Below are positions 8,416 through 19,531 of a DNA stretch of 64,000 bases, in pieces. The translations under genes and the position numbers were made by a program. A model generated the notes under the pieces. The model made no database searches. It worked only from the letters and a program-made list of their open reading frames with translations, and was not told the origin of the DNA. Where the stretch lies: positions 153,498,096-153,562,095 of the forward strand of contig CM065802.1 in assembly GCA_033398695.1 (NCBI GenBank), in the 5' to 3' direction. This DNA is from Orobanche coerulescens (lineage: Eukaryota > Streptophyta > Magnoliopsida > Lamiales > Orobanchaceae). Each line of letters begins with the position of its first letter. Position 1 is the stretch's first letter.

Positions 8416-11400
8416 CCGTCACATCTGACGATGGTGTTGAGTGTACCTTCTAGAGGGTGACAATCCCAGCCGTTCCGGGAGAGTCATCAGCGCTATGAAA
8501 GCAGTGAAACTGCTTAATCAGGGGTGTATTCGATATTAGTGTTTCATGACCAAAGCAGCGGATCGACCAGTCGAATTGGCCGATATTCCGGTAGTCCGAG
8601 AATACCCAGACGTATTTCCAGATTAGTTGCCAGGCTTACCTCCAGATCGTGATGTAGAGTTCAATATTGAGTTAGAGCCCCGTACGTCCCCGCTTTCAAA
8701 AGCACCATATCGTATGGCTCCGACTGAGATGCAGGAGTTGAAGAGCCAACTTGAGGATTTGACCGAGAAGGGCTATATTAGACCTAGTGCGTCCCCTTGG
8801 GGAGCACCGGTACTATTTGTACAGAAGAAGGACAGATCCCTACGTCTGTGCATTGATTATCGTGAGCTGAACAGGGTAACCATTAAGAACAAATATCCAT
8901 TGCCGCGTATTAATGATTTATTGGATCAGCTTCAGGGGGCTTCTGTGTTTTCTAAGATCGACTTGAGGTCTAGTTACCATCAGTTGAGGATTCGTGAGAC
9001 TGACATTTCGAAGACCGCTTTCCGTACTCGCTATGGGCATTATGAGTTCGTAGTGATGCCTTTTGGACTGACTAATGCACCGACAGTATTCATGGAGTTG
9101 ATGAATCGAGTCTTTATTAATTATCTGGATCGCTTTGTAGTCGTTTTTATTGATGACATTCTGATCTACTCTCGTGACCATGAAGAGCATGAGCGTCATC
9201 TCCATCTAGTTCTTGAGGCGTTAAAGCGGGAGCAACTTTATGGAAAATTTTCTAAATGTGAGTTCTGGATGCGTGAAGTTATCTTTCTCGGACATGTGAT
9301 ATCATCTGATGGAGTGTGAGTAGACCCACAGAAGACGGAAGCTATCCGAGACTGGCTACCACCAAAGAACGTTAAGGAAGTACGCAGTTTCTTGGGACTA
9401 GCAAGTTATTACCGACGGTTCGTGGAGGGTTTTTCCAAAATTGCCCAACCAATGACTAATTTGCTGAGGAAGGATAAGAAGTATTTATGGTCAGAGGCAT
9501 GTCAGCGGAGTTTTGATGAACTCAAGAGTCGGTTGATTTCGGCACCTATTTTGGTCCTACCGAAAGGAATGGAAGGATTTATGGTGTATAGTGACGCATC
9601 TAAACAGGGCCTTGGATAATGCAGAACGGGAAGGTGATCTCCTATGCATCGAGACAGCTACGACCTTACGAGGTCAACTACCCCACCCATGATTTAGAAC
9701 TTGCAGCCGTGGTGTTTGCTTTAAAAATCTAGCGTCATTATCTGTATGGAGTTACCTGTCAGATTTTTACCGATCACAAGAGCCTGAAGTACATTTTTAC
9801 TCAGAAGGAGTTAAACATGAGGCAGAGAAGGTGGCTAGAACTCATCAAAGATTATGATATTGAGATCCTTTATCATCCGGGCAAAGCAAATGTAGTTGCC
9901 GACGCTTTGAGTCGTAAAACAGTACAGGAGCAGATGCTTGCCCGCTTGACAGTTCAGGGAAAATTGCAGTTAGAGTTGGTGAAGCCAGAAATAGAAGTCT
10001 AGTTCCAGTGTATTCAAGTACAACTCTGTACACTTGATATTTCATAGTCCCTTGAGGATATAATTAAATTGAAGCAAGTTACGGACCCATTCTTATCTCG
10101 AGTTCGGAATGAAGTAACTCAAGGGAAAGCCCCTGGCTTTGTGATGCATGAGGATGGATTGATTCGCTTCAGGAACCGAGTTTGTGTACCCGCAGACGAT
10201 GAATTGAGGAACTCTATCCTGAGAGAAGCTCATGCTACCCCGTACTCCATTCACCCGGGGTCTAGCAAAATGTATAAGGATTTGAAACAATATTATTGGT
10301 GGGGAAGTATGAAGTGTGAAATTGCAGAATTCGTTTCGAGGTGTTTAACCTGTCAACAAGTTAAGATTGAGCATCAGCGACCCGTAGGAATACTGAAACT
10401 GCTCCCGATTCCCGAGTGGAAATGGGAGGACATATCGATGGATTTTATCACCAGCTGCCGACGAGTCGACGAGGGATGAATATGATTTGGGTGATTGTGG
10501 ATCGTCTGAGCAAATCAGCCCACTTTATGGAGATTAAAGACATTTGGGGACCCGAGTGATTGGCCCAGCTATTTATCAAAGAGATTTTAATGTTACATGG
10601 TACCCCTAAGAGTATTGTATCAGATCGTGACGGGCGATTCATGTCACATTTTTGGAAAGCAGTTCATCGTGGGATGGGTACGCAATTGAACTTCAGCACA
10701 GCATTTCATCCGCAGACGGATGGTCAGACGGAGAGGACTATCCAGACTCTAGAAGATATGTTAAGGGCGTGCATTCTCGATTGGAAGGATGATTGGGAGG
10801 CCCAACTACCTTTGGTGGAATTCACTTATAATAATAGCTGGCACGCTTCGATTTAGATGGCACCTTATGAAGCGTTGTATGGCCGTCGTTGTAGATCCCC
10901 TCTGTGTTTGGACGATCCATCTGAAACTTTAGGTACGGAACCCGACATGTTGTTAGTATCCCGTGAGAAGATCACTCTGATTAGGAGTCGTTTGTTGACG
11001 GCTCAAAGCCGACAGAAGTCTTACGCAGACAACCGCCGACGACCACTTGAGTTCGAGGTCGGCGACCACGTACTAATGAAGGTGTCCCCTACTCGAGGTG
11101 TATTTCTCTTTGGGAAGAGTAAGTTGAGTCTGAGATACGTCGGGCCGATTGAGACTTTGGAACGAGTAGGCGATCTAGCCTATCGCCTGGCATTGCCACC
11201 AGCTCTGAGACGGATTCATAACGTGTTACATGTCTCCTAATTAAGGAAATATGTTGCTGATCCGAGTCATATACTTCAGTTCAACGAGATCGATATTGCG
11301 GAGGACCATTCGTACGAGGAGCGCCCCGTACGGATACTTGAGAGGAGGATTGAACAGTTGCGGAACAAGACGATTCCCCTACTGAAGGTTCAGTGGTCAC

Positions 11401-11478
11401 GACCCGGAGTCGAGGAGGCCACGTGGGAGACAGAGAGCAGCATGCAAGAGAGGTATCCCGAATTGTTTACCCCTTAGT
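8416..11478 (+). pseudogene. E2 pol: RT, RNase H, integrase, chromodomain-like tail (broken)
   Basis: RT at 8627-9319 contains [26 protein letters not shown] and the catalytic FIDDILIYS. The frame stops at 9317 and resumes at about 9392 with the connection and RNase H ([11 protein letters not shown], stop at 9617; [11 protein letters not shown] after a further stop near 9730). Integrase begins near 10069 with [18 protein letters not shown] and [14 protein letters not shown], and continues at 10560-11240 with IVSDRDGRFMSHFW and TDGQTERTIQTLEDML. One TAG separates HASI from MAPYEALYGRRC. The tail ends with EEATWETESS and YPELFTP. Most breaks are TAG, TGA or TAA at positions where relatives encode Q, R, W or E. 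Confidence 0.9.
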
Positions 11479-11497
11479 TTCGAGGACGAAACTCCTA
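11477..11497 (+). other. E2 pre-LTR stem-loop, polypurine tract missing
   Basis: GTTTCG-AGGA-CGAAAC (11477-11492) is intact, but the T-run and G-rich purine tract seen in E1, E3 and E5 are absent. The sequence passes almost directly into TGGAATATCCG. Confidence 0.75.
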
Positions 11498-11719
11498 TGG
11501 AATATCCGACGGAAATTCTTGCTTACTGTTGTATTATTCGGATAATTCAATACTGTTGTAGTCTTGTCGCATTTGTTTAATGTTTATTGATGTTGGAATA
11601 TATCATAATAGACTTAATAAAAACTATCATTCGCACTAGGATTGAATTTTCAGCGTTGTATAGATAAGTGCATTTTTGGGCTAGTAATTCTGTACTTAAT
11701 GTATGCTAACCCTTTAGCA

Positions 11720-12021
11720 TAACATACGTTATAGTGCGAGATCTACGTACGTAAGGAGGTGCCTTTTACGTACATAATACTTGTAGTCATATCCGATCTC
11801 AACTTTCGGCGTGTGGGGTCGGGCGTGATTCGAATATCTGATCATTTGGAGGTAACCTAGTTGACCTACATTACGTACGTAATGCTCCAAGCAATAACGT
11901 ACGTAATGAGGTTCATATTTTAGTCCAGTAGCCTCTGGAATTAGCTTACGTACATAACACTTTTGGTGTAGCGTATGTAAAGCTGCTAACGTACGTTATC
12001 CTTGGTGTATAACGTACGTAA
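11720..12021 (+). repeat. E2 U3 array of TAACGTACGTTA palindromes
   Basis: About eight palindromic motifs built on ACGTACGT, from TAACATACGTTA (11720-11731) to TAACGTACGTAA (12010-12021), end just before the TATA box. The motif differs from the TAGCGYRCGCTA of E1, E3 and E5 but occupies the same position. Confidence 0.75.
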
Positions 12022-12034
12022 CGAACTGTGCTGT

Positions 12035-12042
12035 TATAAAAA
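12035..12042 (+). promoter_or_regulatory. TATA box of E2 LTR
   Basis: TATAAAAA lies 13 bases downstream of the last ACGTACGT palindrome. Confidence 0.6.
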
Positions 12043-13569
12043 GACAACTTGTGTCTTTCATTTTGCACATTCAACTTCATTATTTCTCTAGTATAAGCAT
12101 CCCCCTGCCTCCCTAGATCACTTCTACCTCCTTTCCATTTGTTTTTGAGCTATTCATCTTGGTTTGGAGCTTGTTGATTGGAAGTTTGGAGTCATTCTTG
12201 AAGTTTAGAGTGTGTTCTTGTGATTTTGGTGTAGTGTTCTTCATTTCTGAAGGTATGTTGTACGAATTCACTCTATAATTTTGTAGTTATAATGTTAGTG
12301 ATAATATATACTCCACCTAATGTTAAATCAATCAAGATAAACATGGTTGTAGTTAAGTTTTTCAACAACTTAATGATGAATATGGAGAACAAGGTTTGAT
12401 ATGGTGAATTCTTGATGTTTTAAATAATAGTAATCATGGCTAATAGAAACTCACTCTTGCTGAACTTTTAACATTACTAAGATGATAATAATCATTAATT
12501 TCATTTTAGATAGGTTAATGTGTAGAGTTTTTATCATTATATTAAATCAACTATCATGTTTAGAGAGATTTTGAACTAGATGAACTTAGGTTCCTCATTA
12601 GAATTGGTTGAACCTTGGATTTCATCAAAGATTATAATTCAGAGATGTTAATTCACATTGATGAAGATTTCGTAATGATCTTATGATGAATAACTCAACT
12701 ATATCACTAAACTAACTTGATGAACTCATAATCGATGTGCATAGTATTAATTTTACAAAATCATGATTCGTTGAGCAATGATAATCACCGAGTAACCTTC
12801 GTTTTAATCAATGTTTTATGAACGTAGTTGTTCGGATTATATCTTTCAAAATATTGATGTTGATTTTAAGAAATTCTATCGGCATATCCATTTTAGCAAG
12901 TTCTCCTTGAGGATTGTCCTTGATAAATGCTCATTCATTTGAACCACATGAGTGTTTGAGAGCACCTTGAATGATAACCAATAATGAGTATAATTTGAAG
13001 TTAGTATGAATCTTTAAAATGAAATTAATGTAAAGATAGTCGAACTAAGTGAATTGAATTTAGGATATCGATTCGCTGAACTAGGCATCCATAGTTATGA
13101 AAATGTGTTATTGAATGGATTGTATCCCTTACAAGGTTGATTGTTCGAGTAACCGATATTAAGTAGAGGACCGTTCGTTAGTTTATCAAGGAAGGACTAT
13201 TCTCGCCTCCGTATTGAGGCAAGTTATCTTGCTTGGTTATAATGATGTTTGGATTCTTATAATGATTATGCGTTTCGTGTATATGAAACACTTATGAAAT
13301 TGTGATCCGTGAATTGATATTATTTTTGATGATGTCCCGTTTTCATCGTGGGATTGCATTCCCAAGTTCGTGTTTTTGAAACGTCGATGTCATTGATCCT
13401 TATTGTCATTTCGGTGAGTTTCTTGATCCTTAATCGGATATGTGATTTATTGAATTCGTTGTCATGTTGTATTTTGACATCTCCGGAATCATATCTGCGT
13501 TCCGATTGGTCATTGTGTATGATTTTTAGCCAGGCACATATATTATAGCGACCACTTTTCTAAAATATG

Positions 13570-13592
13570 ATTCTTCAAATTTTAAGAAGAAT
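13570..13592 (-). other. Terminal hairpin of reverse solo LTR
   Basis: ATTCTTC (13570-13576) pairs with GAAGAAT (13586-13592), 26-48 bases from the LTR 3' end at 13544, the same place as the terminal hairpins of other families. Confidence 0.5.
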
Positions 13593-13960
13593 AAATAAAA
13601 ATACTGCAGCGGAAATACATCTCAAAAGACAAACTTAATAATTGCAAGTAATCTTCTCGAGTCATTGTTAAAACAAAACCTACCTTAACGTAAAAATAAA
13701 ACAAATTGAACACTTGTTCATAAACATAGTTTGAGAGAAATAATATTAAATATATAAACATCTAATCATAGGCTTGATCATTCCACTCTCAATCGCATGC
13801 CACATCGAGCTGCTCAACCTGAAAGGGGTTAAATAGTGGGGTGAGCTTCCAACTCGCTCAGTGTGGAGAGTACGCAATATGTCTACGTTAATTACTAAAT
13901 ATATTAGCAAGTATAAACAACATGGTGATAAATTAAGCCGTCGGCTGGCAGAAGGCTTTA

Positions 13961-14096
13961 TGCACAATTAAGTGCTTCGATCGATTTGCACATTTAAGTG
14001 CTTCTGACTGATTGCACATTTAAGTGCTTCTGACTGGTTGCACATTTAAGTGCTTCTGACTGATTGCACATTTAAGTGCTTCTGACTGATTTCACG
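13961..14096 (-). repeat. 26-bp minisatellite in reverse solo LTR
   Basis: About five tandem copies of a 26-bp unit containing GCACATTTAAGTGCTTCTG. The unit itself contains the near-palindrome GCACATTTAAGTGC. Confidence 0.9.
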
Positions 14097-16375
14097 TGCA
14101 TATACGAGACAATATATAAAGCAATTAAAATAAACAAAAGCTTAATAAATCCCCACACCTGGATAAAATGCAGTTCTTGAACTTGAATGTGATGAAGATG
14201 CTTGACTCGACAATTCTAGGTCCGTAAATCTTGATTATTATCTACAGATAATAATAGTTTATTATTAATATAATACTATAACTGAAAATAATCTACAAGA
14301 CATAACTTGAATTGAATATTAATATTATTTGATAAAGTCAACAAGTTAAAAACTTGGTTAAGGGGACTGATTTTTTATTATCTCCTCTCTTCTCTCTCAA
14401 ATCGCCTCATCCTCCTTCTCTAGAAATCCATCACGGTCGACCCAAATTTCTCTCCCTCCGATTCGCGAGCAACCAATATCGGAGAAAAGAAAAAGACTCC
14501 GACCAACTACACTCTTCTGCAAGCGAGGGACTAGGCGACGTGGTTAGATCTGACTGGAAGAACTAGATGGTGCGGCGGAGTTCCACGGCGGTGGGAAAAA
14601 AAATGGCAGCAGTGGCGACTGGCTTTACTCGCTGACCGTGGGTTCGGGCTGACGGCGGCGGAAAAGTGATCACGACTGCGGCTTGGAAAAGAAAGCTTCG
14701 GCCATATTCAAAGGTTAGGTTGTTCTTCTGATTTGTTTCTAAGAGATAAGGTTTTTGATTTTGAATGATTTTGGATATTTGGTTTCTGAAATATTTTGTG
14801 TGTGTGTGTGTGATTTTTCTGAAACAGTAAGGAATTCGACGGTCGGGTGTTGCCCCTAAAGTTTGACTTCAATTGAGGGAAATGAGAAAATAATTTTACT
14901 CTGGAAAATAACAATTGAGACGAGACAGATGTTTCTACAATTGAGAAGATTTCTAGAGTTTTACCTGTTCTATTGAAAGGTTGATTGCCGCAGAGATTGA
15001 AGAATGGTCTTCGAACGTTCGAAAAAAAAATGAGAGTAATTACTGTGTATATGTTCTGGAGTAAGGATGTATGTGTTTGTTCTTGGTAAATAAAATTTTG
15101 TTGTAATATTGTGAAGTGTGAATCTGCTGATGGTGAGTTCTTATATACAGAATATATTAACTACTCCCCCATGATGAATAACTTCCCCTGAAGTTTCTCC
15201 CTCTCAACTCCACTCTTGCCAACCTCCATCGTGAGAAAGTGGAGTTCCCACCTTTCTGGTCATGTGGAATATTTTTAAATGGGTTGGGGGTTATTAATTT
15301 TAATTGGGCTTGGCAATTAATTGTAGGATTTGGACTATAATTATTATTATTAGTTGATTTGGGCCTTATAATGGTTGGCTAGCCCAAAATATATGTATTA
15401 AAATTAATAAAAAATGGACTTGTGAAACTTATGCGTAACGATTAATATTGCTTAAAATTTGACTCGGGCCTAGAAATGACGACATGAACATGATGAAATA
15501 AAACGAAAAATGACACGACATGAATCACATGTCTGAACATGAATTATAATGACAAATGAATTTACATGATCATGAGAATGAAATGAATTAAATGATAAAT
15601 TATTCGGGCATTAATTTAATAAAATTGAACATGTTTTTCTATAATTCACAATAAATGTATATGCGAAATCGGGGCGTTACATATATAGTCATGCCTGGAT
15701 GTTTCCGTATTGGACTGTGCACACGAGACGTAGTTCGTGAGGCTAATTAGGTACATTGTCCCACGTATATCCTGGATTCCGTATACGGGGTGGACATGTG
15801 CACTGACACATTTCCGTATTGGGCTGTGATGTCCATCATTAAGCCATACTATTTTGGTCGTTCATAATCCATTTATATATTTGGATGTGTTCGACGTTTT
15901 GTGACTAAGTGTTCATACGCCCGAGGGGTATGTTCGTTAGCCGGGTTGTTTTCCTTGAAATCTTATATATGTGAATTGTATAATATCTTGAGAAACCAGT
16001 TATCATGTATATCTGACCATGTGTTGGGCGAAATACTTGTGTTGTATTTTAGGTCGAGGAAAAGGCAAGGCACGGGAAGATCATGGTGATGGCGAAGGAT
16101 TCTAAGGATACTAGTTCGGGGGGCCCAAGTCTTTTGTTGTCCGGTCATGTTCGTACCGTGTAATGTTATCTTTCCACTTTATTTTAATTATAAATAAATG
16201 TATTGTTATTTAAAGTATATTCCATCTCCATATGGGTTATACTTATATTTTGGATCCTGTGTATAATAAGGCCGTTGGCCATACTACTGTAAACTCCTAA
16301 TCGGAGTAAGTACTATGTATTGTGGTTCGGTATCACATGTATTATGTATTTAATCTGTATTTTGAGTATCGCCTG

Positions 16376-16398
16376 GTGGGTCCCAGTGTGGGGTCCAC
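16376..16398 (+). other. Terminal LTR hairpin (E2)
   Basis: GTGGGTCCC pairs with GGGGTCCAC over a 5-base loop (nine pairs, two G-T). It is followed by GGCACTGTAAT and lies 34 bases before the LTR end. Confidence 0.7.
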
Positions 16399-16432
16399 GG
16401 CACTGTAATGGCCGCCTTATTGGGGTGTTACA

Positions 16433-17066
16433 GGGTGAAGGTAATCGAGGCCACTGAAGAATTACATGTGATGTTGTGTGTGTTTGCTCTATAATCGAAA
16501 GAATATAACAGAGGAAAAAATTACCTTTTGAAGTGTTCTGGTGGTGTTAGAATTTACTCTGTAGTTTTGAGATGAACTATTGCTGTGAAAAAATTTTGGT
16601 GTGTGGTTTCTCGTGAGAATTTTGTAAAGTGTTCTTTTTGAGTTGTAGGGTGAATTGTGTGAGTTTGTGATTTATATTAGTAGTCTAGGATTAACTGTTG
16701 ATCACCATGATGCTCAACTTCTACCCGCCACTCCTCCATCTATCGTGGGAACGTGAGAAAGTCCTTGTTCTGTTATCAACTGCTGATCGTGGAAGGAGTA
16801 ATTATATGGGCCAAAGTATTAAATGGATTGGGCATTAAATTAGTATTTGACTTGGGCCTAAGGTTAAAATAATATATACATGGATGAGGCTAAATGGACT
16901 CAAACTAAATATATGAGTATGTCTGAGGTGGGTTTAGACCTATTATGATTAGGCTCAATAAATAATTGTAGACCCAACTAAAGGAATGAAATCAAATTAT
17001 TTTTTTAATATACACAATATAAAAAAATTAGTAAATAAATTTAGAAATTACTCTTAAAATAGCGGT

Positions 17067-17073
<7 letters not shown>
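16433..17073 (-). mobile_element. Truncated minus-strand LTR (host site of E2)
   Basis: On the minus strand it starts TGTAATAACCGC at 17073 and keeps U3-like sequence resembling 15121-15400 of the reverse solo LTR (GGGCC blocks, a GTGAGAAAGT stretch and a donor-like AAAAG|GTAATTTT near 16530). It is cut at 16433 by E2, so the rest of this LTR should lie beyond the left edge of the window. No coding content. Confidence 0.55.

Positions 17074-17123
<50 letters not shown>
17071..17123. repeat. (AC)n(AT)n microsatellite
   Basis: About 14 AC units run directly into about 11 AT units at the edge of the truncated LTR. Confidence 0.97.
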
Positions 17124-19531
17124 ACAAAACATATTCGGGACACCACTTTAACTCTCTCATGCGTGATATTTTCTGACTTTTAGATACTTTTATTTTATTA
17201 TCCATGCCACATTGGTTTTGAATGAGACTCCACCGATTAGAGAACTAAATAAATACTTATAATCGGTAGATTACCATCACATTTCTCATATGCAATTAAT
17301 TGATCAATCATTGAGTTTTCCAGTGTTCTTTTTATTGGAAATAAAATTTGGCCAATCGTTGAGTTGGCCAAATAAATAATCTTATTTTCATTGAAAAAAA
17401 ATAATTTGGCTAAATTGTTTTTATTTAATTTAATTTGTCCAATTTATCAACGTCTAAAAATTTGAGAAAATTTGAATTTTCTAAAGTCAAACGTAACAAC
17501 CAATTATTTGTAATAATTTTGATTATGTAGATTTTATAAATTTTAGTAGATTTGGGTAATTAGTTCATATAGTCAATATGTGTTTTACCATCATATCGCC
17601 AATAAATTTGGTCAATTATCAAGTTGAACAAATAAATAGTATTTTTTTATTAAAATATAATCTGGTCAATCATTAAGTTGGCTGAATAATTTTTTTATCA
17701 AAAAAAATAATTTGACTAATTTATTGACGTTTAATTTAATTTGCTCAATTTATCAATGTATAACAATTTGAGCGAATTTGATTTTTTTGAATCAGATGTA
17801 ACAACCAATTATTATACCAATTTATACTTGATTATTTAGATTTTATATGTTTTAATAAATTTGGGTAATTAGTGCATATAACTATACAGATTTGCGAGGG
17901 GAACATGTACTAAAATTATCTTTTAATCGAGTTTGAGATGAGTATAGATATATCATATCTAAATGGACTTCAGATGGCGGAACCCTATTTGTACTATTTC
18001 GGGTATCACTATTTGGGTTTGGGATAAAAACTCATGGTAAATTTATCTTTAAGTTAGATTTCGGACGGGTACGGTTATATAACATTATAAACGGATTTGA
18101 GTGGTTAAATTCCTACCTCATTGTTTTGTTTTTTCATTGTGTTTCGCCGCGGCTAGGAATCCCTACCTAATAAGTATAACTGACGATTTTTTGTATTAAT
18201 AAATTTGATTAAAAAATAGTTTTATTATATATAATACTGTTATGCATCCGGAGCACCACGTTAGCTCTCCCATATGTGGTATTTTTTGTTTCTTAGATTT
18301 ATTTATTTAAATCTTCTATCGCACATTGATTTTCAATGACACCCCATTGACTGATAAATATTCAATATAAATATGTTCTTTACCACCAATAATTATTTTA
18401 CATCATCACTTTAATTTGGTCATCCATTAAGTTGTCCAAATAAATTATTTTATTCTGATTAGAAAAAGTTTGTCAAATTATTAAATAAACCTCAATGACT
18501 CAAGTATGTACATATTTATTTTTTTAATATCTAATTTATATATACATAAATATTATTAGTATATTTTTTTTTATTTTTTAATAAACTCTATTCTCTTCAC
18601 TTTCACATTAATATATAAAGTATCTAATAGCAATACAGATTCGGATTAACACGTCAACTCCTCTCCTACATGAATTTTTTCATTTTTTATTCTTATTTAT
18701 GTAAAGTCTTGAATCTCAAATTAAAGTATATGTATATAAATTGTAAATAGATTTGAATATTGTATAATTCCAAACTTATACTAGAAATTTATTTTTTAAT
18801 ATTTTAGTACTTATAATTTATTCTTAACTTCTACTTTATAACATTTGGATTTTTTATTGAGATGAATTAACCAATTACTATAGCAACTTATATATAATCT
18901 TATAAATATTGTACAATTTTTGAATGTGTCGAGTAATTAGCGGATATTACTATAGGTGTCTGAGACAAAAATGAGTAATAAAATCATATTTTAATCGAGT
19001 TTGTGATGAATACATGTATATAGCTTTTAAACGGATCTGAGCGGCTGAACTATACCGTCATTGTTTTATGTGTCACTATACTAGTTTTGAAGAGGATAGG
19101 CCGTAAAAAACTTTCAATCAGGTTTAGGACGAGTATGAGTAAATAAATTTTAAATAAATTTGGGTGGCTGAATTCTATCTTTATTATTTTGGTTTATTGG
19201 TATGTTCTGCTACGGTAAAAGACTCTGGGTGGCTGAATCCTAATAAAATATTAAATTATTTATAAGTTTGGACTTGTAAATTATAATATAATAAAATAAT
19301 TATCCGTTGAGTTTCGACGGGCTACACTAATTTCAAACTTGTACTTTGATATGAAATTGTTACCATGTTTCAAATGTATACACGACAATTGCATATATCA
19401 ATATATAGAATCAATTATCAATTGTTGGAAAAGAAAATGTGAAAATCTAGTAATGGATCCTAAATTAAGTTTAAAATATTACGTTCGCAAAATGCGTCAA
19501 ACAACATTATCTTTTGGGCTTTTCTACTGTC
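17124..19531. repeat. AT-rich DNA with an old ~1.1-kb tandem duplication; no gene
   Basis: Blocks recur in the same order at a spacing of about 1.1 kb. A block with CACCAC, CTCTC and CACATTG occurs near 17137 and 18250, with a partial third near 18640. A block with AACCAATTA and GGGTAATTAG occurs near 17490, 17795 and 18860. A block with TTTTAATCGAGTTTG occurs near 17920 and 18990. Identity is low, so the duplication is old. No open frame of note and no LTR ends are visible. Confidence 0.5.

Larger units (their letters stand above)
13544..15681 (-). mobile_element. Reverse solo LTR in E2 LTR (TSD TATAT)
   Basis: It is flanked by TATAT at 13539-13543 and 15682-15686. On the minus strand it starts TGTAACGCCCCGATTTC and ends GGTCGCTATA, so its 3' end is TA rather than the usual CA. 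The two ends form an imperfect inverted repeat (TGTAACG against TATAGCG). A minus-strand TATA (TATATAAG near 15139-15146), donor-like CAG|GTAAAA near 14967, a minisatellite, acceptor-like CCCCTTTCAG|G near 13819 and a terminal hairpin (13570-13592) follow in order. No internal region or second LTR is present. Open frames inside are not convincing genes. Confidence 0.75.
6570..16432 (+). mobile_element. E2: Tekay-type gypsy element, leader to 3' LTR
   Basis: E2 starts at 6570 only because E1 was inserted in its untranslated leader; its 5' LTR must lie left of the window. It contains leader, gag with two zinc knuckles, protease, RT, RNase H, integrase, chromodomain-like tail and a 3' LTR that ends TTGGGGTGTTACA at 16432. 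The proteins are close to E3 gag and related to E1/E5. Decay is heavy: more than ten stops or shifts, a lost protease aspartate and a missing polypurine tract. A solo LTR (13544-15681) was inserted later in its LTR. The flank from 16433 is a different, minus-strand LTR. Confidence 0.9.
11498..16432 (+). mobile_element. E2 3' LTR, interrupted by a nested LTR
   Basis: The left end is placed at TGGAATATCCGACGG (11498) by similarity to LTR starts such as TGTAATATCCG. The right end TTGGGGTGTTACA at 16432 is clear. Without the nested 13544-15681 insertion and its duplicated TATAT, the LTR is about 2.8 kb. It holds a palindrome array, TATA box, donor-like GAAG|GTATG (12253), acceptor-like CCCTTACAAG ending 13135, GC-donor-like TTGAG|GCAAGT (13219), acceptor-like TTGTATTTTAG ending 16052 and the terminal hairpin. 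Confidence 0.8.
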
